NCBI GenBank assembly: GCA_002449955.1
Contig: DJYD01000035.1
Span: 1-61,072 of the forward strand
Length of the DNA stretch: 61,072 bases
From: Lachnospiraceae bacterium UBA6987
GTDB taxonomy: Bacteria; Bacillota; Clostridia; Lachnospirales; Lachnospiraceae
Direction of reading: 5' to 3'
Shown here: one piece after another, positions 27,722 through 37,067 of the stretch
Position numbering within the stretch: the first letter of the stretch is position 1
How the letters are laid out: each line of letters opens with the position of its first letter
Translations under genes and position numbers: made by a program
The notes under the pieces: generated by a model
Seen by the model: only the letters and a program-made list of their open reading frames with translations
Told to the model about the DNA's origin: nothing
The model's database searches: none

Positions 27722-28981
27722 ATGGCAGACAAAAACAACAAAGAATTCAAGTGGAATTTCAATCTCGATGATGCTGATTCTGATTTCACCGATATCGATT
27801 TCACAAATAGTGAGTACGAAAAGTCCGATAAAGATATTCAGCCGATCATTTTTGTGCGCGACGAGACCGCAAAGAAGAAAACCTCGACCGAAAAGAAGCC
27901 TGCTGAAGAAGCTGTGCAGAGACCTGCGGCCAGACGGACTTCTGCTGCAGCGAAGAAGCCTGCGGCAAAAAGGCCTACAGCCAAGAAGAAAAAGAGAGGC
28001 GGCTTTGAGCTGAACTGGAAGTTGATTGCCCTGATTGCCGCTGCCGTTCTTGTCGTGGCGCTTATCGTGGTCCTTCTGACAAAATGCGGAAAGAAAGAAG
28101 AAAAGGCCTGGACTCCCGTAGAGCCTGAGAGCAAAGTTAAAGTTTTAATGGATAAGTATTTTGCGGCGAAGACAGAAGGCGTTGCCGATGACATGCGCAA
28201 GGTCCTGGTCACGGATGCCGTTGTCAACGCTTCGATCATGGCTGTTGAATCCAATATCTACAGCGGCTATACCAATATTAGTCTTCAGCAGTACCCGGGC
28301 ATCAACAAGGATGAATATGCTATCTGCGCCACCTATGACACCGGTCTGAAGCTGCTTGAGGGGACGTCTGTTCCGACCATCAGCTGGTTCTATGCACTGC
28401 CTGATGCATCTAATGAACTGCGTCTGATGACGACCACTGAGATGAAGTTAGACGCCTATAAAGATACGATCAAAAAATATGTAGAGGCTGCCGCCGCTCT
28501 CCTGGAAAAAACGACAGTTGCTGAAGTACAGACCCGTTACAACAATGCCGTCAATTCCAACAGCCTGTTAGCGCAGTATCTGCAGAATATCAAGGACGGC
28601 AATTACTATACGAGACCTACCGAATCGGCTTCCGGTGAAGCCCCGGCTTCTACTTCTGCTTCGACTGAGGATGTCCCGGCTCCTTCGACGGAAGATACCC
28701 CTGCCACGACGGCCGATCCGACGCCGAGCGCAAATGTCACCTACATCAATGCCTCGTCTCTGCGTATGAGAACAGGTTCATCCACTGAATCCGAAGTCAT
28801 CACCAATCTTCCCCGCGGCTATTGCGTCACTGTCATCGGCGAGGAAGGCGACTGGCTGAAGATCAGAGATGATGTGCAGAAGAATCCGGCAACCGGCACC
28901 TCACAGAGCTGTTCCTTCAAGGAAGGCTTTGTCAGCAAGTCTTATACGGTTAACGAATACTCCAAGATCAGCTGGAACTGA
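27722..28981 (+). CDS. Membrane-anchored protein with C-terminal bacterial SH3 domain
   Basis: 419 aa. Layout: acidic N-terminus (about 1-45), Lys/Ala-rich linker (about 46-98), one transmembrane helix (about 103-122), an extracytoplasmic region, an Ser/Thr/Pro/Glu-rich linker (about 300-335) and a bacterial SH3 domain (SSLRMRTGSSTESEVITNL, about 342-400) that in relatives binds peptidoglycan. The ATG at 27722 follows GAGGAG; a start 30 bases earlier has no such site. The N-terminus lies in the cytoplasm, so the protein could link an internal event to the wall, but no specific role is known. Monocistronic, strong promoter. Confidence 0.8.
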   Translation: MADKNNKEFKWNFNLDDADSDFTDIDFTNSEYEKSDKDIQPIIFVRDETAKKKTSTEKKPAEEAVQRPAARRTSAAAKKPAAKRPTAKKKKRGGFELNWKLIALIAAAVLVVALIVVLLTKCGKKEEKAWTPVEPESKVKVLMDKYFAAKTEGVADDMRKVLVTDAVVNASIMAVESNIYSGYTNISLQQYPGINKDEYAICATYDTGLKLLEGTSVPTISWFYALPDASNELRLMTTTEMKLDAYKDTIKKYVEAAAALLEKTTVAEVQTRYNNAVNSNSLLAQYLQNIKDGNYYTRPTESASGEAPASTSASTEDVPAPSTEDTPATTADPTPSANVTYINASSLRMRTGSSTESEVITNLPRGYCVTVIGEEGDWLKIRDDVQKNPATGTSQSCSFKEGFVSKSYTVNEYSKISWN

Positions 28982-28990
28982 TCAACATTC

Positions 28991-29004
28991 CATACTGCAG
29001 TATG
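28991..29004. repeat. Perfect 14-bp palindrome
   Basis: CATACTGCAGTATG is exactly self-complementary, just after the SH3 gene stop codon. No function can be assigned; a stem of this kind may help end the transcript. Confidence 0.35.
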
Positions 29005-29012
29005 AACGACGC

Positions 29013-29040
29013 ACGACCCGGGAAGATTTTCTCGGGTCGT
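29013..29040 (+). terminator. Hairpin after the SH3 protein gene
   Basis: ACGACCCG (29013-29020) pairs with CGGGTCGT (29033-29040), 12-base loop. No T tract follows (TTGCATG), so it may only attenuate before queA. Confidence 0.5.
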
Positions 29041-29062
29041 TGCATGATAATAAGGATATCCT

Positions 29063-30094
29063 ATGAACCTTTCAGAATTTGATTATGAACTGCCAAAGGA
29101 ACTGATCGCCCAGGACCCGTTAACGGATCGAGCCTCTTCAAGACTGCTTGTTCTGGATAAAGAAAGCGGCGCCTTAGAACACCACATTTTTCATGAGCTG
29201 CCTGCGCTGTTAAACGCGGGGGACTGTCTGGTGATCAACAACACGAAAGTGATCCCGGCTCGGCTGATCGGCAGACGGGAGGGAACCGGTGCTCTGGTTG
29301 AGGTACTTCTTCTTAAGCGTATCGAGAATGCAGAAAACTGCTGGGAAACTTTGGTAAAGCCTGGGAAAAAGGCTAAGCCCGGTACAAAGATCATCTTTGG
29401 GGACGGGCTTCTTTCCTGTGAAGTGATCGATGTTGTCGAGGAGGGAAACCGAATTGTCCGTTTCTCCTTTGACGGTATCTTTGAAGAAATCCTCGATCAG
29501 CTCGGCCAGATGCCGCTGCCGCCCTATATCACACATGAATTGAAGGACAAAAACCGTTATCAGACAGTCTATGCACGCTATGACGGAAGCGCAGCTGCCC
29601 CTACCGCCGGTCTGCATTTTACAAAAGAACTCCTGGAAGAGATCAGAAATAAAGGCGTCGGCATAGCGGAGATTACCCTGCATGTCGGTCTTGGCACCTT
29701 CAGGCCGGTAAAGGTCGAAACGGTGGAAGAACACCATATGCATTCCGAATTTTACCAGGTCAGTGAAGAGGCGGCCCGCCTCATTAATGAGACGCGGGCA
29801 AACGGAGGACGCATCATCGCTGTTGGCACGACAAGCTGCCGGACACTTGAGAGTGCCGCGGATGAAGACGGAACCATACAGGCATCGAGCGGCTGGACGG
29901 ATATTTTTATTTATCCCGGGTACCGGTTTAAACTGGTTGATGCGTTGATTACGAATTTCCACCTCCCGAAATCCACCCTGGTCATGCTTGTTTCGGCGCT
30001 TGCCGGACGCGAACACATCCTGGCAGCCTATGAGGAAGCCATAAGGGAAAGATACCGCTTCTTCAGTTTCGGGGATGCGATGTTTATCCGATAA
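29063..30094 (+). CDS. queA: S-adenosylmethionine:tRNA ribosyltransferase-isomerase
   Basis: Transfers the ribosyl group of SAM to preQ1 in tRNA to make epoxyqueuosine. Family blocks visible: YELPKELIAQDPLTDRASSRLL at the N-terminus, VINNTKVIPARLIGRR, TAGLHFTKELLEEI, TLHVGLGTFRPVKVE and LITNFHLPKSTLVMLVSA. 343 aa is full length. AAGGAT precedes the ATG. tgt, usually next, does not follow; rluF does, so the queuosine pathway is split here. No preQ1 riboswitch is seen upstream. Confidence 0.96.
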   Translation: MNLSEFDYELPKELIAQDPLTDRASSRLLVLDKESGALEHHIFHELPALLNAGDCLVINNTKVIPARLIGRREGTGALVEVLLLKRIENAENCWETLVKPGKKAKPGTKIIFGDGLLSCEVIDVVEEGNRIVRFSFDGIFEEILDQLGQMPLPPYITHELKDKNRYQTVYARYDGSAAAPTAGLHFTKELLEEIRNKGVGIAEITLHVGLGTFRPVKVETVEEHHMHSEFYQVSEEAARLINETRANGGRIIAVGTTSCRTLESAADEDGTIQASSGWTDIFIYPGYRFKLVDALITNFHLPKSTLVMLVSALAGREHILAAYEEAIRERYRFFSFGDAMFIR

Positions 30095-30150
30095 GCATTT
30101 GTCTGTTGTAAACCTGATGTCTTATATCATCTGCAGAAAAGGGGGAAGCC

Positions 30151-30852
30151 ATGGAACCCATCCGCATCAACAAATACTTAAGCGAAGCCGGCGTGTGCTC
30201 GCGCAGAGAAGCTGACCGCCTGATTGCCGAAGGCCGCGTGACCGTGGAAGGTGTGAAGGCGGAAACCGGCATGAAGGTAACGCCGGAAAGCCGGATTCTT
30301 GTGGACGGAAAACCCATTAAGAAGCCGTCTGTGCCTGTGCTCATTGCGGTCTATAAGCCGCCTGGCGTTGTCACCACCACGGCGGAAGACGAACCGAACA
30401 ATATCGTAACCTATGTTGGCTGGCCGGAGAGGATCTACCCGATCGGACGTCTGGACAAGGATTCGGAAGGCCTCATTCTGATGACAAATCAGGGCGATCT
30501 TGCTGAATCCATCGCACATGCGAGAGGCCGCCACGAAAAAGAATATCTTGTGACCGTTGACAAGGGAGTCGACCGTGAATTCGTAGAGAAGATGGCCTCG
30601 GGCGTCCGTATCCTGAACACGACGACCAGACCCTGCAAGGTGGAAAAGGTAAGCCGATACCGCTTCCGCATCGTGCTGACGCAAGGGCTGAACCGTCAGA
30701 TCAGACGCATGTGCGAAGCGCTTGGTTATAAGGTCACGGAACTGATCCGCGTCCGCGTGATGAATATCAGCTTAAACGGCCTGGAGATCGGTCACTGGCG
30801 CCGCATCGAAGGAGAAGAATACCGCGAACTGCTGCGTGAACTGGGGAAATAA
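30151..30852 (+). CDS. rluF: 23S rRNA pseudouridine synthase, RluF-like
   Basis: RsuA/RluB/RluF-family pseudouridine synthase. An N-terminal S4 RNA-binding domain (RINKYLSEAGVCSRREADRLI) precedes the catalytic GRLDKDSEGLILMT near 107-120 (catalytic Asp in RLD). The C-terminal run LTQGLNRQIRRMCEALGY matches RluF closely, which modifies U2604 of 23S rRNA in E. coli; assignment to that site here is inference. 233 aa. ligA begins one base after its stop. Confidence 0.88.
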   Translation: MEPIRINKYLSEAGVCSRREADRLIAEGRVTVEGVKAETGMKVTPESRILVDGKPIKKPSVPVLIAVYKPPGVVTTTAEDEPNNIVTYVGWPERIYPIGRLDKDSEGLILMTNQGDLAESIAHARGRHEKEYLVTVDKGVDREFVEKMASGVRILNTTTRPCKVEKVSRYRFRIVLTQGLNRQIRRMCEALGYKVTELIRVRVMNISLNGLEIGHWRRIEGEEYRELLRELGK

Positions 30853-30853
30853 G

Positions 30854-32818
30854 ATGGCTGACCTGGAAAGAATGAAAGAACTCGTAAAGCTCCTGAGAGA
30901 GGCATCACGCCGCTACTATCAGGAAAGCGACGAGATCATGAGCAATCTTGAATATGACCGTCTCTATGACGAGCTGGTCTCCCTGGAAAAAGAGACCGGC
31001 ATCGTCCTTTCGGGCAGCCCGACCCAGAATGTGGGCTATGAGATCTTGAGCGAGCTGCCGAAGAAAGCGCACGCAAAGCCCATGCTCAGCCTGAACAAGA
31101 CAAAGTCCGTAGAGGAGCTCGCAGCCTTCCTCGGCGATCAGCCGGGGCTTTTGTCGTGGAAGATGGACGGCCTGACCATCGTGCTCACCTATGAAAACGG
31201 AAGACTTACGGAGGCGCTTACACGCGGCAACGGCGAGATCGGCGAGATCATTACGCAGAATGCAAAGAATTTCGTCAACGTGCCGTTAACGGTCCCGTTC
31301 AGCGGGAGGCTTGTGCTGCGCGGCGAGGCGGTGATCAGATATTCTGATTTTGAGGAGATCAATGCCGCCCTGCCCGAGGGCGCGGAAAAATACAAGAATC
31401 CGCGGAACCTCTGCAGCGGCTCGGTGCGTCAGCTCGACAGTTCCGTGACAGCAGGCAGAAGAGTACGCTTTGAAGCCTTCGCCCTTGTTGAAGCGGAAGG
31501 GAAGAGTTTTTCATGGCACCATGAAGCCTTTGAATGGCTGAAGAGTCTTGGCTTTGACGTTGTCTTTTACCGCAAGGTCACGGCTGAGACGCTTCCGGAT
31601 GCTGTTGCCGCCTTCTCACAGGAAGTTGCGGATAACCCCATCCCGTCCGACGGCCTTGTTCTGCTGATGGATGATGTTGCCTACGGCGAATCACTCGGCC
31701 GCACGGCCAAGTTTCCGCGGAACGGAATCGCTTTCAAATGGGCAGACGAACAGCAGACAACGCACCTTCTTGAGGTGGAATGGAGCGCCAGCCGCACGGG
31801 ACTCATCAATCCCGTGGCGATCTTCGAACCGGTGGAGCTCGAGGGCACCGTGGTCAGCCGCGCAAGCGTGCACAACGTATCCATTATGGAGGAACTGCAG
31901 CTCGGCTTCGGCGATGAACTGTCGGTCTACAAGGCCAATATGATCATTCCTCAGATCGCGGAAAACCGCACCCGCAGCGCGACCGCAAAGCCGCCCCGCT
32001 TTTGCCCGGTATGCGGCACGCCTACGGTCATCCGTGAGGAAAACGGCGTAAAAACGCTTCACTGTCCCGAGCCCTCCTGCCCGGCCAAGCAGATCAAATC
32101 CTTCGACCTGTTCGTAAGCAGAGACGCCATCAATATCGAAGGGCTTTCCGAATCCACACTGGAAAAGCTGGTCGATCTCGGCATCGTACGCAGCTTCCAT
32201 GATCTTTTCTATCTGCAGGATCACCGGAGCGCCATCATGAGCATGGAAGGCTTTGGCGCAAAAAGCTTTCAGAATCTTGTAGATGCCGCGGAAAAAGCCA
32301 GACATACGACACCGGTGCGCTTCCTTACGGCGCTCGGGATCGAAGGGATCGGCCCGGCCACGGCAAAGCTGATCTGCCGCCACTTCCGCAACGATCTTGA
32401 CGCGATAAAGAAGGCTGAGACGGAAGATTTTACCGAGATCGACGGGATCGGCAGCGTGATGGCGGAGAACCTCGTCCGTTATTTCCGCGATCCGGAAACG
32501 CTTGCCCAGTTCGACGATCTTGTCAGTGTGCTGGACATCCGGGCGGAAGAAAACGCACGCGTGCCGCAGACACTTGAAGGAATGACGGTCGTGATTACCG
32601 GAAGCCTTGCACATTTTGCCAACCGAGAGGCGATGCAGGCACAGATCGAAGCCCATGGCGGAAAGGCGTCCGGTTCCGTGTCCTCGAAGACTTCCTGCCT
32701 CGTGAACAATGACAGCCTGTCCGCTTCGACGAAGAACAAAACGGCGCAAAAGCTTGGCGTTCCCATCCTGACGGAAGATGAATTTCTTGAAAAATACATG
32801 CCGGAGGTGTTTGCATGA
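30854..32818 (+). CDS. ligA: NAD-dependent DNA ligase LigA
   Basis: Seals nicks during replication and repair. The adenylation lysine lies in WKMDG near residue 103 (KxDG motif). The four-cysteine zinc finger (CPVCGTP ... CPEPSCPAKQ), helix-hairpin-helix repeats (LGIEGIGPATAKLI, EIDGIGSVMAENL) and a C-terminal BRCT domain (LEGMTVVITGSL) follow. The ATG at 30854 is preferred over one at 30836 because the family begins about here and the upstream one lies within rluF without a good ribosome binding site. 654 aa. Its last bases overlap the next gene as ATGA. The KMDG core is slightly diverged from the common KIDG. Confidence 0.95.
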   Translation: MADLERMKELVKLLREASRRYYQESDEIMSNLEYDRLYDELVSLEKETGIVLSGSPTQNVGYEILSELPKKAHAKPMLSLNKTKSVEELAAFLGDQPGLLSWKMDGLTIVLTYENGRLTEALTRGNGEIGEIITQNAKNFVNVPLTVPFSGRLVLRGEAVIRYSDFEEINAALPEGAEKYKNPRNLCSGSVRQLDSSVTAGRRVRFEAFALVEAEGKSFSWHHEAFEWLKSLGFDVVFYRKVTAETLPDAVAAFSQEVADNPIPSDGLVLLMDDVAYGESLGRTAKFPRNGIAFKWADEQQTTHLLEVEWSASRTGLINPVAIFEPVELEGTVVSRASVHNVSIMEELQLGFGDELSVYKANMIIPQIAENRTRSATAKPPRFCPVCGTPTVIREENGVKTLHCPEPSCPAKQIKSFDLFVSRDAINIEGLSESTLEKLVDLGIVRSFHDLFYLQDHRSAIMSMEGFGAKSFQNLVDAAEKARHTTPVRFLTALGIEGIGPATAKLICRHFRNDLDAIKKAETEDFTEIDGIGSVMAENLVRYFRDPETLAQFDDLVSVLDIRAEENARVPQTLEGMTVVITGSLAHFANREAMQAQIEAHGGKASGSVSSKTSCLVNNDSLSASTKNKTAQKLGVPILTEDEFLEKYMPEVFA

Positions 32819-33690
32819 GATATGAAGGCTCTCTGTACAGGCCACCCAGTGAAGCCTACAGTTATATTCTGCAGGCAACGATCGGTTGCAGCCATAATGC
32901 CTGTACGTTCTGCAACATGTACATGGAGAAGCATTTTCACATACGGCCTCTGGATGATATCCTTGAGGATCTCGTGATGGCACGCCGGGCTTACCGGAAG
33001 ATTCCGCGTATATTTATTGCAGACGGCGACGCGCTGATCATGAAAACTGCCGATCTCAGGGCGATACTGGGCACCATTAAAAACCTTTTCCCCGAGTGCG
33101 AAAGAGTGACCAGCTATGCGAGTGCCCGGGACCTTCTCCTGAAAACGCCTGAGGAACTGGAAGAGCTCCATGCACTCGGCCTGGACATGATCTATCTCGG
33201 ACTCGAATCCGGATCGGAAAAGGTCCTGCGTGATATCAATAAGGGCGTTACCGTCCGCGAAACCATTGAAGGAGCGCTGAAAGCCAAGGCGGCAGGGATC
33301 AAGCTTTCCGTGACCGAAATCACCGGCCTTGCCGGTCAGGACGGCATGGAAGAGCACGCTGTTCTGTCTGCGAAAGCACTTTCCGAGATGAATCCGGAAT
33401 ACATCGGCCTTATGACGCTGACACTGCGCCGGGGAACCAAGATGACCGAAGACTTTGAAGCCGGCCGCTTCAAACGCCTGACGCCCAGACAGTATCTGGA
33501 AGAGCAGCGGATACTGATCGCGCATCTTGACAGTGAAGGCAGTGTGCTGCGCAGCAATCATATCTCCAATTATGTACAGCTGCGCGGAACCATGAACCGC
33601 GATAAGGAAAAAATGCTTCACCAGCTGGATGAGGCGCTGAAGAACCCGGAGCTAGACAACCCGTATATTGAATATCTGGAAAATCTTTGA
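32815..33690 (+). CDS. Radical SAM protein of unknown substrate
   Basis: 291 aa. The N-terminal cysteine cluster is CSHNACTFC (CX4CX2C, near 25-33), a spacing used by a clostridial radical SAM subfamily and not the canonical CX3CX2C. MIYLGLESGSEKVL and ITGLAGQDG follow, as in Elp3/MiaB-like barrels. No TRAM, B12-binding or SPASM domain is seen, so it is a stand-alone barrel. The start overlaps the ligA stop by 4 bases, implying coupling. Function unknown. Confidence 0.85.
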   Translation: MRYEGSLYRPPSEAYSYILQATIGCSHNACTFCNMYMEKHFHIRPLDDILEDLVMARRAYRKIPRIFIADGDALIMKTADLRAILGTIKNLFPECERVTSYASARDLLLKTPEELEELHALGLDMIYLGLESGSEKVLRDINKGVTVRETIEGALKAKAAGIKLSVTEITGLAGQDGMEEHAVLSAKALSEMNPEYIGLMTLTLRRGTKMTEDFEAGRFKRLTPRQYLEEQRILIAHLDSEGSVLRSNHISNYVQLRGTMNRDKEKMLHQLDEALKNPELDNPYIEYLENL

Positions 33691-33719
33691 CATAGGTTTG
33701 TCAATTCTTTGGAAAAGGC

Positions 33720-33748
33720 TTGAAATCCTCTTGCTTTTCCTGTATCAT
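33720..33748 (+). promoter_or_regulatory. Promoter of the EF-G paralogue
   Basis: -35 TTGAAA (33720-33725), 17-base spacer, -10 TATCAT (33743-33748). An inverted repeat TTGACA-N6-TGTCAA (33687-33704) lies just upstream. Confidence 0.6.
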
Positions 33749-33796
33749 AGTATCGTTGCATATTGAGAACCGTGTTTCTAAGGAGGAAATCGTTCT

Positions 33797-35896
33797 ATGA
33801 AAGTTTATGAGACCAAAGACATCCGCAACGTCGCTGTACTGGGGCACGGCAGTGCCGGCAAGACGACTATCGTCGAAGCGGCCGCGTTTGTTACCGGTGT
33901 GATCTCCCGTATGGGCAAGGTCACTGACGGTTCTACGATCAGTGACTTCGATAAAGAAGAAGTCAAGCGCGGATTTTCGCTCAGCACCGCTGTCGTGCCT
34001 ATTGAATGGGAAGGCAAGAAGATCAATCTGCTGGACACGCCCGGTTATTTCGATTTCGTCGGCGAAGCCGAAGAAGCTGTCAGCGCTGCTGACGCAGCCG
34101 TGATCGTGGTCAACGGCAAGGCCGGCGTGCAGGTCGGCGTGCAGAAAGCCTGGGATCTGTGCGAAGCCAGAAAACTGCCCCGTCTGTTCTTTGTGACCAA
34201 TATGGATGACCCCAACGCCAACTATGCGCGTGTCTGCGAAGAACTGAAGGAGACCTTCGGCAATCGTGTGGTTCCTTTCCAGGTTCCGATCCGTGATAAT
34301 GAGACCTTCTCTGGCTTTGTCAACGTTCCGAAGATGAGCGCCCGCCGTTTCACCGGCAATAAGGGTGAATTCGAGGAATGCCCCATCCCGGACAGTGTCA
34401 AGGATACGCTGGATGAGACGCACAACGCTCTGATGGAAGCTGTCGCCGAAACTGACGAAGAACTCATGGAACGCTTCTTCGAAGGCGATGAATTCACACC
34501 GGACGAAATCACAAACGCGCTGAACAGTGCCGTATCAAACGGTGACGTTATCCCGGTCCTTATGGGTTCCGGTCTGAATGGCTATGGCGTTCGCGTCCTG
34601 CTTCACGATATTGAAAAATATTTCCCCAGCCCTGCTGACTGCAAGATCAGCGGCAAGAACGTCAATACCGACGAGGAATTCGCTGCCGATTATGATGAAA
34701 GCAAGCCGGTTACCGTGAAAGTCTTCAAGACTCTGATTGACCCCTTCATCGGTAAATACAGCTTCATCAAGGTTTGCTCCGGCGTGTTAAAGGGCGGTGA
34801 TACGGTTCTCTTTGATGTTCAGAAGGAGACAGAAGAAAAGATTGCACGCGTATACCTGCTGCGCGGCAAGGATGCGATCGAAGTGCCTGAACTTCACGCG
34901 GGCGATATCGGCGCCTTAGCCAAGGCCATGAGCGTCGGCACCGGCGATAGCCTTGCCTCCAAGGCTGCCCCCATCGCCTACCCGCTGCCTGAGATTTCCA
35001 AGCCTTACACCTGCATGGCTTACCGTGCCGTGAAGAAGGGTGATGACGACAAGATCGCGACCTCCCTGACCAAGTTAATGGAAGAGGATCTGACCTTAAA
35101 GACTGTCAATGACAAGGAAAACCGTCAGCTGTTAATTTACGGCATCGGCGATCAGCAGCTCGAAATCGTGATGAGCAAGCTCCTGAACCGCTACAAGGTG
35201 GAAGCCGAGCTTTACAAGCCGAAGGTGGCTTACCGCGAGACGATCCTTGGTACCGTGCATGTACAGGGCAAACACAAAAAGCAGTCCGGCGGTCATGGTC
35301 AGTACGGCGACGTTGTAATGGATTTCGAACCGAGCGGCGATCTCGATACCCCTTATGTATTCGAGGAAAAGATCGTTGGCGGTGTTGTGCCGAAGAACTA
35401 CTTCCCTGCTGTTGAAAAAGGTCTGCAGGAAATGGTTGTCAAGGGACCGCTTGCCGGTTATCCGATCGTTGGCCTGAAGGCAACACTGGTATACGGCTCT
35501 TATCATCCGGTTGACTCCTCTGAAATGGCCTTCAAACTTGCCACACACCTGGCGGTCAAGAACTGCTTCAAGGAAAAGGCCTCAAAACCCGTTCTGCTTG
35601 AACCGATCGCGAGCGTCAAGGTCAAAGTTCCGGACAAGTTCACCGGTGATGTCATGGGTGATATGAACAAGCGCCGCGGCCGTGTGCTCGGCATGGAACC
35701 TGACCATAAGGGCAACCAGATCATTATCGCCGATTGCCCGATGGCAGAGCTGTTTGGCTACAATACCGACCTGCGTTCCATGACCGGAGGTATCGGCAGC
35801 TTCACTTATGAATTTGCCCGCTACGAACAGGCTCCTTCCGATATCCAGGAGAAGGAGATCGCTGCCCGTGCGGCCGAAAACGAAGACGAGGAATAA
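33797..35896 (+). CDS. EF-G-like GTPase (EF-G2 group) with altered G motifs
   Basis: 699 aa translation-factor-type GTPase with EF-G domain order. G1 is GHGSAGKTT (16-24), where canonical EF-G has GHIDAGKTT; switch I reads KRGFSLSTA in place of RGITI; G3 DTPGYFDF is normal; the G4 NKMD becomes TNMD (FVTNMDDPNANY). These changes place it in the EF-G2/FusA2-like group, distinct from the main EF-G in the str operon (not in this window). Relatives bind ribosomes but often lack translocation activity. AAGGAGG precedes the ATG at about 8 bases. It is monocistronic with promoter and terminator. Confidence 0.88.
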   Translation: MKVYETKDIRNVAVLGHGSAGKTTIVEAAAFVTGVISRMGKVTDGSTISDFDKEEVKRGFSLSTAVVPIEWEGKKINLLDTPGYFDFVGEAEEAVSAADAAVIVVNGKAGVQVGVQKAWDLCEARKLPRLFFVTNMDDPNANYARVCEELKETFGNRVVPFQVPIRDNETFSGFVNVPKMSARRFTGNKGEFEECPIPDSVKDTLDETHNALMEAVAETDEELMERFFEGDEFTPDEITNALNSAVSNGDVIPVLMGSGLNGYGVRVLLHDIEKYFPSPADCKISGKNVNTDEEFAADYDESKPVTVKVFKTLIDPFIGKYSFIKVCSGVLKGGDTVLFDVQKETEEKIARVYLLRGKDAIEVPELHAGDIGALAKAMSVGTGDSLASKAAPIAYPLPEISKPYTCMAYRAVKKGDDDKIATSLTKLMEEDLTLKTVNDKENRQLLIYGIGDQQLEIVMSKLLNRYKVEAELYKPKVAYRETILGTVHVQGKHKKQSGGHGQYGDVVMDFEPSGDLDTPYVFEEKIVGGVVPKNYFPAVEKGLQEMVVKGPLAGYPIVGLKATLVYGSYHPVDSSEMAFKLATHLAVKNCFKEKASKPVLLEPIASVKVKVPDKFTGDVMGDMNKRRGRVLGMEPDHKGNQIIIADCPMAELFGYNTDLRSMTGGIGSFTYEFARYEQAPSDIQEKEIAARAAENEDEE

Positions 35897-35911
35897 GCCT
35901 GTTCCTCTTAA

Positions 35912-35943
35912 GAAAGCGGAGGGCCTTATGGTTCTCCGCTTTC
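35912..35943 (+). terminator. Terminator of the EF-G paralogue
   Basis: GAAAGCGGAG (35912-35921) pairs perfectly with CTCCGCTTTC (35934-35943) around a 12-base loop, 16 bases after the stop codon. Confidence 0.75.
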
Positions 35944-35975
35944 ATCAGCTAAGGCCATATCTGCAAGGAGTTCAG

Positions 35976-37007
35976 ATGCTGAAGAAACGGTTTGTTTTAT
36001 TTCTGCTCATGGCGCTGACGGTCTTATCCTTCAGCATTATTTGTCATGCGGATTCCAATAAACCGAAAAACTTCCGGATCCTGTACGTCTCAGAAGATGG
36101 CAGGGAATTGGAACATATTGATTATAAAGTCTACCAGGTGCAGCAGATATTTCTGGATAAGCTTGCCTTGAAAAGCTATATCGACCCGGAAGGCTATGAA
36201 TACAACCCGACAGGATACCGGGTAAAAACCTGGTCGGAAAGAGATTTTAAGGGCAGCGAGTCTGAGGATGTCCCGATGGGCTACTACGGCGTCGTAGATG
36301 AGCTGAACAAGATTTATTCGAATCAGGAACCACCCTGGTCCATCCAGGCAAGCATCGTGCTGCATGCAAACGGAGGAAAATATCCTACAAGCAATCTTGT
36401 CCGCGTCCTCTGGCTTAATCAGGACAGCGAACTGATCCGGGAAGAGCAGTATACGATCGGCCGGGAGGAAAGCTATACCGATGAAGTGCCGTCCGGATAT
36501 GAAATCATCAGTGTCAAAGCTTTCATGATGGATATCTGGAAGATCAATAATGAAACGACGATCGATCCGGCTCACCCGACGGTTACGTATGATAAATTCG
36601 CTGAAGAATATTCCATTGTTTACCGGATGAATCTGACACCCGAGCAGGAAGCCGAAATCAAGGGGCAGGAGGAAACGACGGAAGCGGAAAGCGCCTCCGG
36701 ACAGCCGGAAAGTTCAGAAAGCACAGAAAGTACATCCGCTTCTGAACCGCAGAGCTCGGAATCTCCCGCGGAAAGCTCTTCTGTCAGGGATGAAACCACG
36801 AAGGCCTATCCTGTTACGGAAGCAGATAAAGAAAGTGAGATCATGCCTTCCACAAAGGCGGATGAAAGCTATTCCGGCAGCAATAACCGGGTGACACTGA
36901 TCCTTGGCTGCGTTATCGCCGTGGTTGTCATCTACCTGGTGATTATCAGTATCGGGATCAACAGTAAAAAACGCAAAAAAAACAAGAAAAAAGATTATAG
37001 GCTCTGA
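35976..37007 (+). CDS. Secreted surface protein with C-terminal membrane anchor
   Basis: 343 aa, not recognised. An N-terminal signal peptide (about 1-25, KKRFVLFLLMALTVLSF then CHADS) is followed by a Tyr-rich extracellular region (about 26-230), a Ser/Glu/Thr-rich linker (about 232-300) and a C-terminal transmembrane helix (about 306-328) with a Lys-rich tail (KKRKKNKKK). There is no LPXTG motif, so it is anchored by the helix. The extracellular part has MucBP-like features (ILYVSEDGRELEH, a repeat-like VRVLWLNQDSELI), which is weak. The ATG at 35976 follows AAGGAG; an upstream reading reaching into the EF-G gene is rejected because the signal peptide would be internal. Confidence 0.75.
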   Translation: MLKKRFVLFLLMALTVLSFSIICHADSNKPKNFRILYVSEDGRELEHIDYKVYQVQQIFLDKLALKSYIDPEGYEYNPTGYRVKTWSERDFKGSESEDVPMGYYGVVDELNKIYSNQEPPWSIQASIVLHANGGKYPTSNLVRVLWLNQDSELIREEQYTIGREESYTDEVPSGYEIISVKAFMMDIWKINNETTIDPAHPTVTYDKFAEEYSIVYRMNLTPEQEAEIKGQEETTEAESASGQPESSESTESTSASEPQSSESPAESSSVRDETTKAYPVTEADKESEIMPSTKADESYSGSNNRVTLILGCVIAVVVIYLVIISIGINSKKRKKNKKKDYRL

Positions 37008-37038
37008 GATGACATAACAAATATGTATGAAAGCTGCC

Positions 37039-37067
37039 TTGACATATTATTGCGATTTGTTTATGAT
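37039..37067 (+). promoter_or_regulatory. Promoter of the D-2-hydroxyacid dehydrogenase
   Basis: -35 TTGACA (37039-37044), 17-base spacer, -10 TATGAT (37062-37067). Strong core, overlapped by a large palindrome. Confidence 0.8.

Noticed and set aside
31691..33621. Long antisense open frames over ligA and the radical SAM gene
   Set aside because: Shadow frames of genuine genes; low-complexity, no start signals.
35808..35975. Upstream extension of the surface protein at 35976
   Set aside because: It overlaps the EF-G gene and terminator, and would place the signal peptide internally.
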